From: Paenibacillus durus ATCC 35681
GTDB taxonomy: Bacteria > Bacillota > Bacilli > Paenibacillales > Paenibacillaceae
Direction: 5' to 3'
DNA length: 64,000 nt
Assembly (NCBI RefSeq): GCF_000993825.1
Contig: NZ_CP011114.1
Coordinates: 2,604,001-2,668,000, forward strand
The position numbers and the translations under genes are program-made. The notes below the pieces were generated by a model, which ran no database searches, was not told where the DNA came from, and saw only the letters and a program-made list of their open reading frames with translations. Positions 1 to 8,708 of this stretch are shown here, one piece after another (the first letter of the stretch is position 1; each line of letters opens with the position of its first letter).

Positions 1-711
1 AATCGTCAGCACGAACACCGTCACATTGTACAGGCTCGGTATCGTAATGTAGCGGAGCTGCTGAAGCTTGCTTGCCCCGTCGATCGAGGAGGCTTCGTAC
101 AGATCTTTGGAGATGCCCTGAAGACCGGCCAGAAAAATCATCATCTGGTAGCCGGCGGCCTGCCAAACGGACATGAAGATAATCGAATTCATCGCCTGGG
201 AGGAGCTGCGCAGAAACGGCTGGTTCGAAATGCCGAAGAAATGAAGCGCCGAGTTAATCAAGCCTTCATTCGGGTTATAGAGGGAGATCCAGAGAATCGC
301 GATAACGGTCATGGAGGTGACGACCGGACTGAAGTAGGCAATCCGGAACACGTTCCGCAGCTTGAGGCTGTTGTTAACGAGCAGGGCCAGCATCAAGGCT
401 ACGCCCGATTGAACCGGTACGACGATCACCGTGAAATACAAAGTGTTCCAGAGCGATTTATAGAACAGGCCGTCGGTAAAGAGCAGCTTGTAATTGTCCA
501 GACCGGTAAAATGAATTTTGTCCGGACGCAGCAGATTGAACTTCGTAAATCCGAAGACCACGGCAAGCAGAAAAGGTAGCACCAGAAAAAAGATCAGCAG
601 GAGAACCGCCGGTGTGACAAATGAATAACCTACAAGGGTTTCACGTCTTTTCTGCCGGCTAAATGTCGATATATGCTCGCGTTTATGCGCATGGAGTGCC
701 GTTTGCATCAT
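1..711 (-). CDS. Sugar ABC transporter permease, MalF/UgpA type (3' end beyond the window)
   Basis: This is an inner-membrane subunit of a binding-protein-dependent sugar importer (CUT1 family), read directly by translating the minus strand; 237 codons are present and the C-terminus lies outside the window. A cytoplasmic N-terminus of about 28 residues is followed by hydrophobic spans near residues 29-53, 90-112, 128-146 and 176-197. The conserved EAA loop that docks on the ATPase is seen as EASSIDGASKL (from residue 206) followed by YITIP. The ATG at 711 was chosen because AAAGGAAGG stands just upstream. It lies 86 nt behind the binding-protein gene and is probably co-transcribed with it. 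A second permease would be expected further on. The sugar cannot be told from sequence. Confidence 0.9.
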   Translation of the reverse strand, partial: MMQTALHAHKREHISTFSRQKRRETLVGYSFVTPAVLLLIFFLVLPFLLAVVFGFTKFNLLRPDKIHFTGLDNYKLLFTDGLFYKSLWNTLYFTVIVVPVQSGVALMLALLVNNSLKLRNVFRIAYFSPVVTSMTVIAILWISLYNPNEGLINSALHFFGISNQPFLRSSSQAMNSIIFMSVWQAAGYQMMIFLAGLQGISKDLYEASSIDGASKLQQLRYITIPSLYNVTVFVLTI

Positions 712-797
712 CCATCCTTCCTTTCGCTTAGCTGATAAAAAGCTTGCGGCAAAGACGCTGCCGGGCGCCCTTGCCGCAGGTAAAATTTCACCGCCTG

Positions 798-2093
798 CTA
801 CTCGGCAAAATTGCGCTTGTACTCTTCATCATAAGTGGACGCCACGTTGTCCAGAGACTTTTTGACATCCGCGCCGACCATAATATCCGTCAACGCCTCG
901 GCGAATTTCTGCGTCAGCACCGGATACGCCGGAGTGACCGGTCTGGCATGCGACACGCCAGTTACCTGCTCCTTGATGATGCGAAGCGGAAGCTCGTTGT
1001 ATTCCGTCAAGCTCTCGAACGCCGATTTGCGGCTGGCCGGCATGCTGATCGCCCGTGCCAATTGGGTCGAGCTGTCTTTGTTCGTAATCCATTTAATGAC
1101 CTCTGCCGCTTCTTTCGGATGCTTGGAGTCGGCCGATACCCCTACCGCCCAGCTGCCCGAAGGAGCGGTTTGAACGCCGCCCGGTTTTTTGGGGAAATAA
1201 GTAATGCCCCACTCCAGGTCTGGATAGTTCTTAAAGCCCGGAATGTTCCAGGGACCTCCCAGCTTGGTCGCCGCTTTCCCTTCCTCAAACTCCGTCGGCT
1301 TCGGATCGATATTGAACAGCTTATCGTTCGCCAGCTTTTGCAGGAACTCGGCCGCCTCCACGCCCTGCGGGCTGTTGACGAATCCTTCGGCGGTCGTCCC
1401 TTCCTTATTGACAATGTCCGTGCCCCCGGAAATCCATAATTGCTCGAAGGCGTAGGTCATCCATTCCCCTTTGTCGTTGATCATGTTCGTGCCGAACACG
1501 CCGTCCTTGGACGTCTTCTTCATCACGTCGTACCAGTCGTCCCAGGTCCAGGCATTTTCAATTTTGTCCGGAGGCGTTATTCCGTGCTCGGCCATAATTT
1601 TTTTATTATAAAAAAGCACGACGGAGGACTCGTTCAAGCCTGGCGCGTAAAATTTGCCCTGGTACGAGCCTTGCTGAAGGATCGAAGGGACGAAATCGTC
1701 CAGATCCTCCTTGGAGAAATACTCGTCCAGTGGGATAATAATCTCCGAGGCCGCATAGTTGGCGATATTCGGTCCGTCCATGGCCAGTACATCCGGCAGG
1801 GTGTGGGAAGCGACGGCGGCATTGATTTTGTCTTCATAGGCAAAAGAGTTGCCCCGGGTAATAACCTCCATCTTGACATGGATCTTCCCTTTATTGGCCT
1901 GATTAAACTCTTCAATCCGCTTCACATACACATTGTCCTCGACCTCGCTGGCCTGCGGACGCCAGAAGGTAAGCTCAACGGCCGATCCCTCTCCCTGACC
2001 GCCGCTGCCTGAATTGGCGTTTTGGGTCCCGCCGCCGGAGCAGCCAGCGAGCAAGGATAAGGCCAGAAGTGACAGTAGAATCCCCTTTTTCAT
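798..2093 (-). CDS. Extracellular solute-binding lipoprotein of a sugar ABC transporter (family 1)
   Basis: The product (431 aa) captures a sugar outside the cell and delivers it to the permease encoded next. The start chosen is the ATG at 2093, giving MKKGILLSLLALSLLAGCSGG, a lipoprotein signal with lipobox LLAGC and acylated Cys18; a longer reading begins six codons upstream, but the AGGACGG ribosome site lies between the two ATGs and favours the shorter form. A Gly/Ser-rich tether (residues 19-38) leads into a typical family 1 fold, including LPDVLAMDG and GGPWNIPGF segments. Usual length for the family is 420-450 aa. Two cre-like sites upstream suggest carbon catabolite control. Ligand unknown. 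Confidence 0.93.
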   Translation of the reverse strand: MKKGILLSLLALSLLAGCSGGGTQNANSGSGGQGEGSAVELTFWRPQASEVEDNVYVKRIEEFNQANKGKIHVKMEVITRGNSFAYEDKINAAVASHTLPDVLAMDGPNIANYAASEIIIPLDEYFSKEDLDDFVPSILQQGSYQGKFYAPGLNESSVVLFYNKKIMAEHGITPPDKIENAWTWDDWYDVMKKTSKDGVFGTNMINDKGEWMTYAFEQLWISGGTDIVNKEGTTAEGFVNSPQGVEAAEFLQKLANDKLFNIDPKPTEFEEGKAATKLGGPWNIPGFKNYPDLEWGITYFPKKPGGVQTAPSGSWAVGVSADSKHPKEAAEVIKWITNKDSSTQLARAISMPASRKSAFESLTEYNELPLRIIKEQVTGVSHARPVTPAYPVLTQKFAEALTDIMVGADVKKSLDNVASTYDEEYKRNFAE

Positions 2094-2121
2094 ATGACAC
2101 CGTCCTATCAAATAAAGTTTT

Positions 2122-2135
2122 TGATTACGCTTTCA
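2122..2135. promoter_or_regulatory. Candidate cre (CcpA) site, proximal
   Basis: Read on the minus strand the site is TGAAAGCGTAATCA. It matches the cre consensus TGWAANCGNTNWCA at 13 of 14 positions. It lies about 30 nt upstream of the binding-protein start codon, where a bound repressor could block elongation or initiation. This is pattern matching only. Confidence 0.5.
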
Positions 2136-2196
2136 TCATAAAAGGAAATGCGTGCTCCTCCTACTCTAAAAAAGGGGGAATGGTGGACTTTTCTAC

Positions 2197-2210
2197 TGAA
2201 AGCGTTTTAG
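2197..2210. promoter_or_regulatory. Candidate cre (CcpA) site, distal
   Basis: The plus strand reads TGAAAGCGTTTTAG, matching the cre consensus at 12 of 14 positions. It lies 75 bp from the proximal site, close to seven helical turns, in the gap between the histidine kinase gene and the binding-protein gene. Confidence 0.42.
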
Positions 2211-2218
2211 TTGTGATG

Positions 2219-2270
2219 AAAACAAACAAAATCCGGCTTGGGACACTACTCCAAGTGCCTTAAGCCGGAC
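2219..2270 (-). terminator. Rho-independent terminator of the histidine kinase gene
   Basis: On the minus strand TCCGGCTT (2262-2269) pairs with AAGCCGGA (2232-2239), with a further CACT/AGTG pairing in the loop, followed by TTTTGTTTGTTTT. The upstream arm lies inside the last codons of the kinase gene. It separates kinase transcription from the transporter genes, which therefore probably have their own promoter. Confidence 0.8.
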
Positions 2271-4084
2271 TCTGCCTTATCCAGGGGAAGCCGCAAAATG
2301 ACCGTTGTCCCCGCATTCAGCTCCGAGCGGATATCCACGCCAAAAGCCTGACCATACAGCAGCTTGATCCGATGGTTGACATTCTGGATTCCAATGGAAG
2401 CCGCTGCGCCCGAATCCTCACGGATTTCCAGCACCCGGGCTATCGTCTCGGGCGGCATCCCTTTCCCGTTATCGGTCACAGTGAATATTCTGCCGGTACC
2501 GTCAATCTGCCCCGTCACATGTATAAGCCCTCCCTGCTCCCTATCCTCAAGAGCGTGAACCAGGGCGTTCTCAATGAACGGCTGCAGAAAAAATTTGGGT
2601 ACCCAGTGGCCTTCCAGCTTCGGATCAATCTCATAAGTTACCGCGAATTTGCCCTCAAAACGGCGGCTCATAATGAACACGTAATTCTTCAGATAGTTCA
2701 GATCCTCGGAGAAAATAACCTTCCCCGGGCTTTTGGCCGTATATTCCAGCATTTCCGACAGCTCAACCAGCATTTTGCTGATCAGGGACTGTTTATTTTC
2801 AATTGCCAGATAGTTGATGATATTCAGGGTGTTGTACAAAAAATGCGGATTGAACTGGAAATTAAGAGCTTTTAGCTCCGCCTCCAGCTCTTTCATCTTT
2901 GCCTTATAGTTTTCTTCAATCAGCGTGTGGATGCTTTCATTCATCTGGTTGAACTTGTGAATGATAATGTTAAGCTCCTTGGTGCCCGCCGATTCGATAT
3001 AGGTATTAAAGTGGCCGTCCCCGCTTCGGTTAATGCCGCGCAGCAGCTTGATCAGCGGCAGGGTGATGCGGCCGGACAGCAGCGCCGCGACCGCCACCGA
3101 TATCAAGGTGATGATCACCATGGAGTACAGGGTGTAATCGAACATGTCGGGCAGTGTCCGCTGCAAATTTTTATACGGAATAAACACCGCCGACAGCCAG
3201 CCTGTCGTCTTCATCGTATCGAAGCAGACGACCAGCTTCTGCCCGCCAAGGGTGATGTACTCCGTACCGCTCTTCTTGCTGATGGCGCGGGCAATCCACT
3301 CCCGGCTAATCTCGGCCGGATCGCCGGCCAGCTCCGAGCTGGACAGGACAGCCCCTTCCGGAGTGAACATATGGTAATAGGAGCCTTCTACGTTCAGGCT
3401 TTCCTCAAGAGCATGCCGAAACATAGATTCCTGAAAGTTCACAACCAGAATTGGCCGCTCCATACTCTTTTTCATCTGGATCAGGATGTTGTTGCGGACC
3501 ATCGCAAAGTTCATTAACCGCGTCCCCGTAAAGACATATTGATCTTTCTCCGACGGGGCGGCCCAGTAAAACTGCTCCAGCAAATTATAAGTGGGAATCC
3601 AGGTTGTGCTGCTGCGCGATTCGGTTCCTATCTTATATATGTTGGAGAGGGAGTAATCCTTCTTCGGTATCCAAAAGGACGGGGTTTCTCCGAAGGTGTA
3701 CTCCCGGGTGACCAAATTAACCGAGAACATATCCTCCGAGCTTGGAAAGTACTTTTGCAATATCCGCGTAATTTTGCGGTCCGAGTCATCGGTGATGTCC
3801 CTTAGCCGCAAGTTTTCCGTATTGAAAAATTGAAACAGGTCCTCGTCCAGATGCATGTTGATCGCGCTCTGCTCGATCCCTGCCAAGCTGCTGTCCAGCG
3901 ATTGATTGCCCATCCGCACAAGTCCCAGCGAGGTTTCACTGGCATTCTTGAGAATCACATCGGAGCTCTTGACGGTATATCCTACAGCCATGACGGTCAG
4001 CGACAAGACAGTTACCGCGATGAACGAAAGCGTCAGCTTGGTCCGCAGGCTCATGTGAAACAGAAATGCTTGGAATTTCCGCAC
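2246..4084 (-). CDS. YesM-type sensor histidine kinase
   Basis: This is a membrane two-component sensor of 612 aa, the type that usually controls nearby sugar transporters through an AraC-type (YesN) regulator. Membrane spans are at about residues 17-38 and 319-337, with an extracytoplasmic sensor of about 280 residues between them. A HAMP-like linker (about 338-395) leads to the His_kinase domain with FNPHFLYNTLN, phospho-acceptor His414. The ATPase has N-box ENALVHA (Asn506) and G-box DNGKG (538-542). The start is GTG at 4084, placed 9 nt after GGAGG. It begins 54 nt behind polC with no clear terminator between. No response regulator is in the window; one may lie beyond the left edge. Confidence 0.93.
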   Translation of the reverse strand: MRKFQAFLFHMSLRTKLTLSFIAVTVLSLTVMAVGYTVKSSDVILKNASETSLGLVRMGNQSLDSSLAGIEQSAINMHLDEDLFQFFNTENLRLRDITDDSDRKITRILQKYFPSSEDMFSVNLVTREYTFGETPSFWIPKKDYSLSNIYKIGTESRSSTTWIPTYNLLEQFYWAAPSEKDQYVFTGTRLMNFAMVRNNILIQMKKSMERPILVVNFQESMFRHALEESLNVEGSYYHMFTPEGAVLSSSELAGDPAEISREWIARAISKKSGTEYITLGGQKLVVCFDTMKTTGWLSAVFIPYKNLQRTLPDMFDYTLYSMVIITLISVAVAALLSGRITLPLIKLLRGINRSGDGHFNTYIESAGTKELNIIIHKFNQMNESIHTLIEENYKAKMKELEAELKALNFQFNPHFLYNTLNIINYLAIENKQSLISKMLVELSEMLEYTAKSPGKVIFSEDLNYLKNYVFIMSRRFEGKFAVTYEIDPKLEGHWVPKFFLQPFIENALVHALEDREQGGLIHVTGQIDGTGRIFTVTDNGKGMPPETIARVLEIREDSGAAASIGIQNVNHRIKLLYGQAFGVDIRSELNAGTTVILRLPLDKAESGLRHLE

Positions 4085-4138
4085 AGGTACCGACCTCCGA
4101 AATCATCTCGCCTTCAGGCAGCGGGACTGCTCAAGTCT

Positions 4139-7100
4139 TTAGAACAGGGAAAGCTGGTTGCTCTCCGGCAATCCACGGAAGCAGCCCATGCTGGTGAGCA
4201 GCTCGACAATCGTCTTACTGGCCTTGGATTTCTGCTGAAAGTCCTCAATCGATAGAAACTCTCCGGCATCTTTAGCCGCAGCAATATTCTTCGCCGCATT
4301 ATCGCCGATACCAGCCAGCGCAGAAAATGGAGGAATAAGGCTGTCTCCATCAACCGTGAACTTGGTCGCGTCCGAGCGGTACAGGTCGATGCTCTTGAAC
4401 GTAAAACCGCGGGCCGTCATTTCCAGCGCCATTTCGAGGATCGGCAGCATCGCTTTTTCCTTTGGCAAAGCTTGAAAGCCCTTCGCTTCAATTTCGACGA
4501 TCTGCCGATGAATAGCGTCATAGCCCTGGCAGCACAGCTCAATGTCGAAATCCTCCGCGCGAACCGAGAAATATGTCGCGTAATAATGTATCGGATAATA
4601 CAGTTTAAAGTATGCGGTCCGCACGGCGGAGATGACATAAGCGGCGGCGTGCGCTTTCGGGAACATGTATTGGATTTTGAGACAGGAATCAATGTACCAC
4701 AGCGGCACCTTGCACCTCTTCATTTCCTCAATCCATTCGGGCGTTAGTCCCTTGCCTTTCCGCACACTTTCCGTGATCTTGAACGCCAGTCCGGCGTCCA
4801 TGCCGGCTTTGTAAATCAGATAGAGCATAATGTCATCGCGGCAGCCGATAACCGTCTTGATGTTACAGGTGTTGTTCTTGATTAGCTCCTGCGCATTGCC
4901 AAGCCAAACCCCCGTTCCGTGGGACAGGCCTGAAATCTGCAAAAGGTCGGCAAAGCTCGACGGCTTCGATTCGACAAGCATCTGGCGGACAAACTTCGTC
5001 CCCATCTCCGGCACCCCGTAGGTGGCGACGGGTGTCCGGATCTGCTCCGGCGTCACGCCAAGCGCTTCCGTCGAGTTGAACATGCTCATGACCTTCTGGT
5101 CGTTCATTGGAATCGTCGTCGGGTCGACGCCTGTCAAATCCTGCAGCATCCGCATCATCGTCGGATCGTCATGGCCCAGAATATCGAGCTTGAGCAGGTT
5201 GGCGTCAAAGGCGTGATAGTCGAAATGCGTCGTCTTCCATTCCGAGTTTACATCATCGGCAGGAAACTGTACCGGTGTAATATCTTCCACCTCAATGTAG
5301 TCCGGCACGACGACGATGCCGCCGGGATGCTGGCCTGTGTTGCGTTTAACGCCTGTACAGCCCGCCGCCAGACGGCTGAGCTCGGCGCCGCGCCAGCGCT
5401 TATGATGATCTTCCTCGTACTTCTTGGCGAAACCGAACGCGGTCTTCTCGGCGACGGTACCGATCGTACCGGCCCGGAAGACGCTTTTTTCACTGAACAG
5501 TACCTTTGTATAATTATGCGCATGCGGCTGGTAATCCCCAGAGAAATTAAGATCGATATCGGGAACCTTGTCGCCCTTGAAGCCAAGGAATGTCTCGAAC
5601 GGTATATCCTGCCCTTCGCCTTTCAGCATTTCGCCGCATTTCGGGCACGCCTTGTCGGGCAGGTCGAAACCGCTGGGCACGCTGCCGTCGAGGAACCACT
5701 CGCTGTGCCGGCATTCGGGACTACGGCAAACGTAATGCGCCGGGAGCGGATTGACCTCGGAAATGCCGAGGAAGGTTGCGACGACGGAGGAGCCGACCGA
5801 ACCCCGGGAGCCGACGAGGTACCCGTCCTGGTTCGATTTTTTAACCAGCCGCTCGGAAATGAGATAGTTGGCGGAGAAGCCGTACTTGATGATCGGCTCC
5901 AGCTCTTTTTCCAGACGGGCGGTGACCACCTCGGGCAGCTCCTCGCCATAAATGGATCTTGCGGTCCGGTAGCAGGTTTCGCGGATTTCCTCATCCGCCC
6001 CTTCAATAATCGGCGTAAACAGCTTGTCGGGGAACAGCTCGATGGGCTCGAAGCGCTCCGCCAGTTCCACCGTATTGGTCACGACAACTTCAAGCGCCTT
6101 ATCCTCACCCAGAAAATCAAATTCCTGAAGCATTTCCTCGGTTGTCCGAAAGTGAGCATCCGGCTTGCGCTGATCCTTTAGCGGACTGAATCCGGTAATG
6201 CCGTGAATCGTGATGTCGCGGAACAGCTTGTCGCGCGGCTCCAAATAGTGCACGTTGCCGGTCGCGATGACCGGCTTGTTCATTTTTTCCCCGATTTCGC
6301 AAATCCGGCGGACGACGCCGCGCAGCTCCTCGGGGCTTGCCACAAAGCCTTTATCCACCAAATGCATATACATGGTCAGCGGCTGGATTTCTAGCACATC
6401 GTAGAACTGGGCGACCTCCATCGCTTCCTCGACCGTTTTGTTCAAGACGGCTTCGAAGAATTCGCCCCGCTCGCAGCCGGAAATGATCAGCAGGCCGTCC
6501 CGCATTTCCTCCAGCTTCGACTTTGGAATACACGGCACGCGCATAAAATAATCGGTATGAGATGATGATACCAGCTTGTACAGATTCTTCTTGCCCGTCA
6601 TATTCAGGGCGTAAATGCAGCAGTGGAACGGACGGGTGTTGGAGAGATTCTTGCCGACCTCGTCGTTCAGACGGTCCAGCATCGTCAGCCCTTTCAGCTT
6701 CTCGGCGTCAACCAACAGTCCGTTCAGGATTCCGCCCAGCGCCACCGTATCGTCGACCGCGCGGTGATGGCTTTCCAGCAATACTTTATATTTGTCGGCC
6801 AGCGTGTTGAGCCGGTGATTTTTCATATTCGGATGCAGCAGCCGCGCTAGTTCCAGTGTATCGAGCGAAGGATTGGGCAGAGCCGGCAGCCCCAGCTTGG
6901 CAAGCGACGCCTGAATGAACCCCATATCGAAACGGGCGTTATGCGCCACAAGTACGGCATCCCCAATAAACTGCACGAAATCATGCAGCACCGGCTCCAA
7001 ATCAGGCGCATCCTTGACCATATCGTCTGTAATATTTGTTAACTGCTGGATATGATAAGGGATTTTCTCATGTGGATTGACAAAGGTTGTGTATCGGTCG

Positions 7101-8464
7101 ATTTCCTGTCCGCCCTGCATTTTGACGGCGGCAAGCTCAGTGATATTGTTGCGCGTAATGGACAGGCCGGTGGTCTCGATATCGAAGACGACATAGGTGG
7201 CGGTTTTGAGCTCGAGCGGCTGCGGATTCTCCACCACATTCACCGCATCGTTGACCACATTCGCTTCCACGCCATACAGCATTTTGATGCCGTTCTTCTT
7301 CGCTGCCTTGCCGGCTTCGGGATAGCACTGCACCCCGCCATGATCGGTAACTGCTATTGCCGGATGCCCCCATTTGGCTGCGGTTTTGATATAGGCGTCG
7401 ATTGGAGCCACTGCATCCATAGTGCTCATGGCGCTGTGAAGATGAAACTCCACCCGCTTCTGCGGGGCATTGTCCTTGCGGGCAGGCGGAGCAGACACTT
7501 CGGACAAATCCGACGGAATCATCACCAGTTCCGGAGTTTGCATGAAACGGTCGTACTCCACCCTTCCGCGCGCTTTTACCCATTTCCCGTTTGCCAGCTG
7601 GCTCATCACTTTCAGGTCATCTTTGGTTTTAGCGAACATCTTCATTTGCAGGGAATCGGAAAAATCAGTTAAATTAAAGGTGAACAACGTGCTGCCATTG
7701 CGCAGCTCTTTGCGGTCAAGGCCGAAAATCGTTCCCTGAATCGCGATTTTTTTCTCCTCGTCCTGAATTTCCATAATTGGAACGGGCTGGTCTTTGATAT
7801 CGTAACCGACCTGAAGCGGAACGACCTCTTCGCCGTCTTCATTTTCTGAGGAACTTTCCGTCTCGATGGCCGTCATCATCTGCTCAATAATTTCCCGCTG
7901 CTCCTGCTGGAGCTTCTGCTGGAATTCCTCGAATTCCTCCGCGCCGTTTCCTTTTTCCGCAAGCTGCACTTTTACACGCAGGGAAAGTCCAAAGTACGTA
8001 TCGTAAAAACGGACAATCGCGCCGTCGATGCCTTTTTTCCGCGCCAGCTCCAATGACATCTGATCGCTCATGTTCAGCAGCAGCGTGTCGCCCTGAAGCT
8101 CCTGTCCCGAACGCGTCAGCCAGCCATTGACGGAGGGAATCTCACGGTGAACCCATTCGAGGAACAGTCCCCAATACTCGTGAAAAATGTCAGCCTGGCT
8201 CACCTGCTCCTCGTACTTGAACAAGAACCCGACTTTTGCGATATGCTGCATCCGCTCTCGTACTCTCAAGCAAAACGTCCGATATGCCTGTGCCGGAACG
8301 AGAGTCTGCTTCACTACAACGACGCGCCAATCCCGATTGCCTCGGCTGATCTCCACCCTGTCAATATAACCGTCCAGAAAATAAGGATCGATGAGTGCCG
8401 GAGGGACATCACCCTGCTTCATCAGCAGCTCGAACCGCTTTCTTCTCTCCTCGCTGTATTCCAT
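4139..8464 (-). CDS. polC: DNA polymerase III alpha subunit, PolC type
   Basis: This is the main replicative polymerase of Firmicutes, with built-in proofreading. The 1441 aa length matches the family (about 1440). Domains in order: N-terminal region (1-200), OB-fold (about 237-318), first part of the PHP domain (HLHSAMS at 341), inserted DnaQ-like exonuclease (421-585, with DIETTG at 428, AHNARFD at 507 and HHRAVDD at 566), rest of PHP, then the polymerase core. A Cys cluster (CRSPEC...CPKC, 913-943) precedes the catalytic motif PDIDLNFSG (968-976). The C-terminal third holds fingers and duplex-binding regions. ATG start with a purine-rich GGTGGGGGAAG ribosome site. It is the last gene of the conserved rseP-proS-polC block. 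Confidence 0.99.
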   Translation of the reverse strand: MEYSEERRKRFELLMKQGDVPPALIDPYFLDGYIDRVEISRGNRDWRVVVVKQTLVPAQAYRTFCLRVRERMQHIAKVGFLFKYEEQVSQADIFHEYWGLFLEWVHREIPSVNGWLTRSGQELQGDTLLLNMSDQMSLELARKKGIDGAIVRFYDTYFGLSLRVKVQLAEKGNGAEEFEEFQQKLQQEQREIIEQMMTAIETESSSENEDGEEVVPLQVGYDIKDQPVPIMEIQDEEKKIAIQGTIFGLDRKELRNGSTLFTFNLTDFSDSLQMKMFAKTKDDLKVMSQLANGKWVKARGRVEYDRFMQTPELVMIPSDLSEVSAPPARKDNAPQKRVEFHLHSAMSTMDAVAPIDAYIKTAAKWGHPAIAVTDHGGVQCYPEAGKAAKKNGIKMLYGVEANVVNDAVNVVENPQPLELKTATYVVFDIETTGLSITRNNITELAAVKMQGGQEIDRYTTFVNPHEKIPYHIQQLTNITDDMVKDAPDLEPVLHDFVQFIGDAVLVAHNARFDMGFIQASLAKLGLPALPNPSLDTLELARLLHPNMKNHRLNTLADKYKVLLESHHRAVDDTVALGGILNGLLVDAEKLKGLTMLDRLNDEVGKNLSNTRPFHCCIYALNMTGKKNLYKLVSSSHTDYFMRVPCIPKSKLEEMRDGLLIISGCERGEFFEAVLNKTVEEAMEVAQFYDVLEIQPLTMYMHLVDKGFVASPEELRGVVRRICEIGEKMNKPVIATGNVHYLEPRDKLFRDITIHGITGFSPLKDQRKPDAHFRTTEEMLQEFDFLGEDKALEVVVTNTVELAERFEPIELFPDKLFTPIIEGADEEIRETCYRTARSIYGEELPEVVTARLEKELEPIIKYGFSANYLISERLVKKSNQDGYLVGSRGSVGSSVVATFLGISEVNPLPAHYVCRSPECRHSEWFLDGSVPSGFDLPDKACPKCGEMLKGEGQDIPFETFLGFKGDKVPDIDLNFSGDYQPHAHNYTKVLFSEKSVFRAGTIGTVAEKTAFGFAKKYEEDHHKRWRGAELSRLAAGCTGVKRNTGQHPGGIVVVPDYIEVEDITPVQFPADDVNSEWKTTHFDYHAFDANLLKLDILGHDDPTMMRMLQDLTGVDPTTIPMNDQKVMSMFNSTEALGVTPEQIRTPVATYGVPEMGTKFVRQMLVESKPSSFADLLQISGLSHGTGVWLGNAQELIKNNTCNIKTVIGCRDDIMLYLIYKAGMDAGLAFKITESVRKGKGLTPEWIEEMKRCKVPLWYIDSCLKIQYMFPKAHAAAYVISAVRTAYFKLYYPIHYYATYFSVRAEDFDIELCCQGYDAIHRQIVEIEAKGFQALPKEKAMLPILEMALEMTARGFTFKSIDLYRSDATKFTVDGDSLIPPFSALAGIGDNAAKNIAAAKDAGEFLSIEDFQQKSKASKTIVELLTSMGCFRGLPESNQLSLF

Positions 8465-8580
8465 GCTTCCCCCACCTTTACATTCCCCGATAAAGCGAGG
8501 TCTTTGCTGTCACTCTAACATATAAAATCTTATAATTTAAAAAGGCTTCCGGAGAAGAAGACCGGCTTCCGTCTCTCGTA

Positions 8581-8626
8581 GACATATAGGCAGGGCAAGC
8601 GTTCGGCTTATCCCTGCCTATATGTT
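8581..8626. terminator. Strong 14-bp stem-loop between proS and polC
   Basis: ACATATAGGCAGGG (8582-8595) is perfectly complementary to CCCTGCCTATATGT (8612-8625). The loop folds again through AAGC/GCTT around GTTCG. On the minus strand, in which both neighbours are read, no uridine run follows directly; the first one (CCTTTTT) comes about 40 nt later. It may be a terminator, an RNA processing site or a stabiliser of the proS transcript. Confidence 0.6.
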
Positions 8627-8708
8627 TAAAAAGCACCCGGGCTGTCCGCCCGCCGTCCTCTGTTCGCCAGAAGCTTGCAATCCTGCCCGAAAAGAGGGCT
8701 GTAAACTT

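Noticed and set aside
5171..6181. Plus-strand open frame of 336 codons
   Set aside because: It lies wholly opposite polC, whose protein is complete and conserved; it resembles no known family.
8542..8570. Repeated GGCTTCCG near the polC-proS hairpin
   Set aside because: It is a direct repeat of eight bases only and forms no stable stem.
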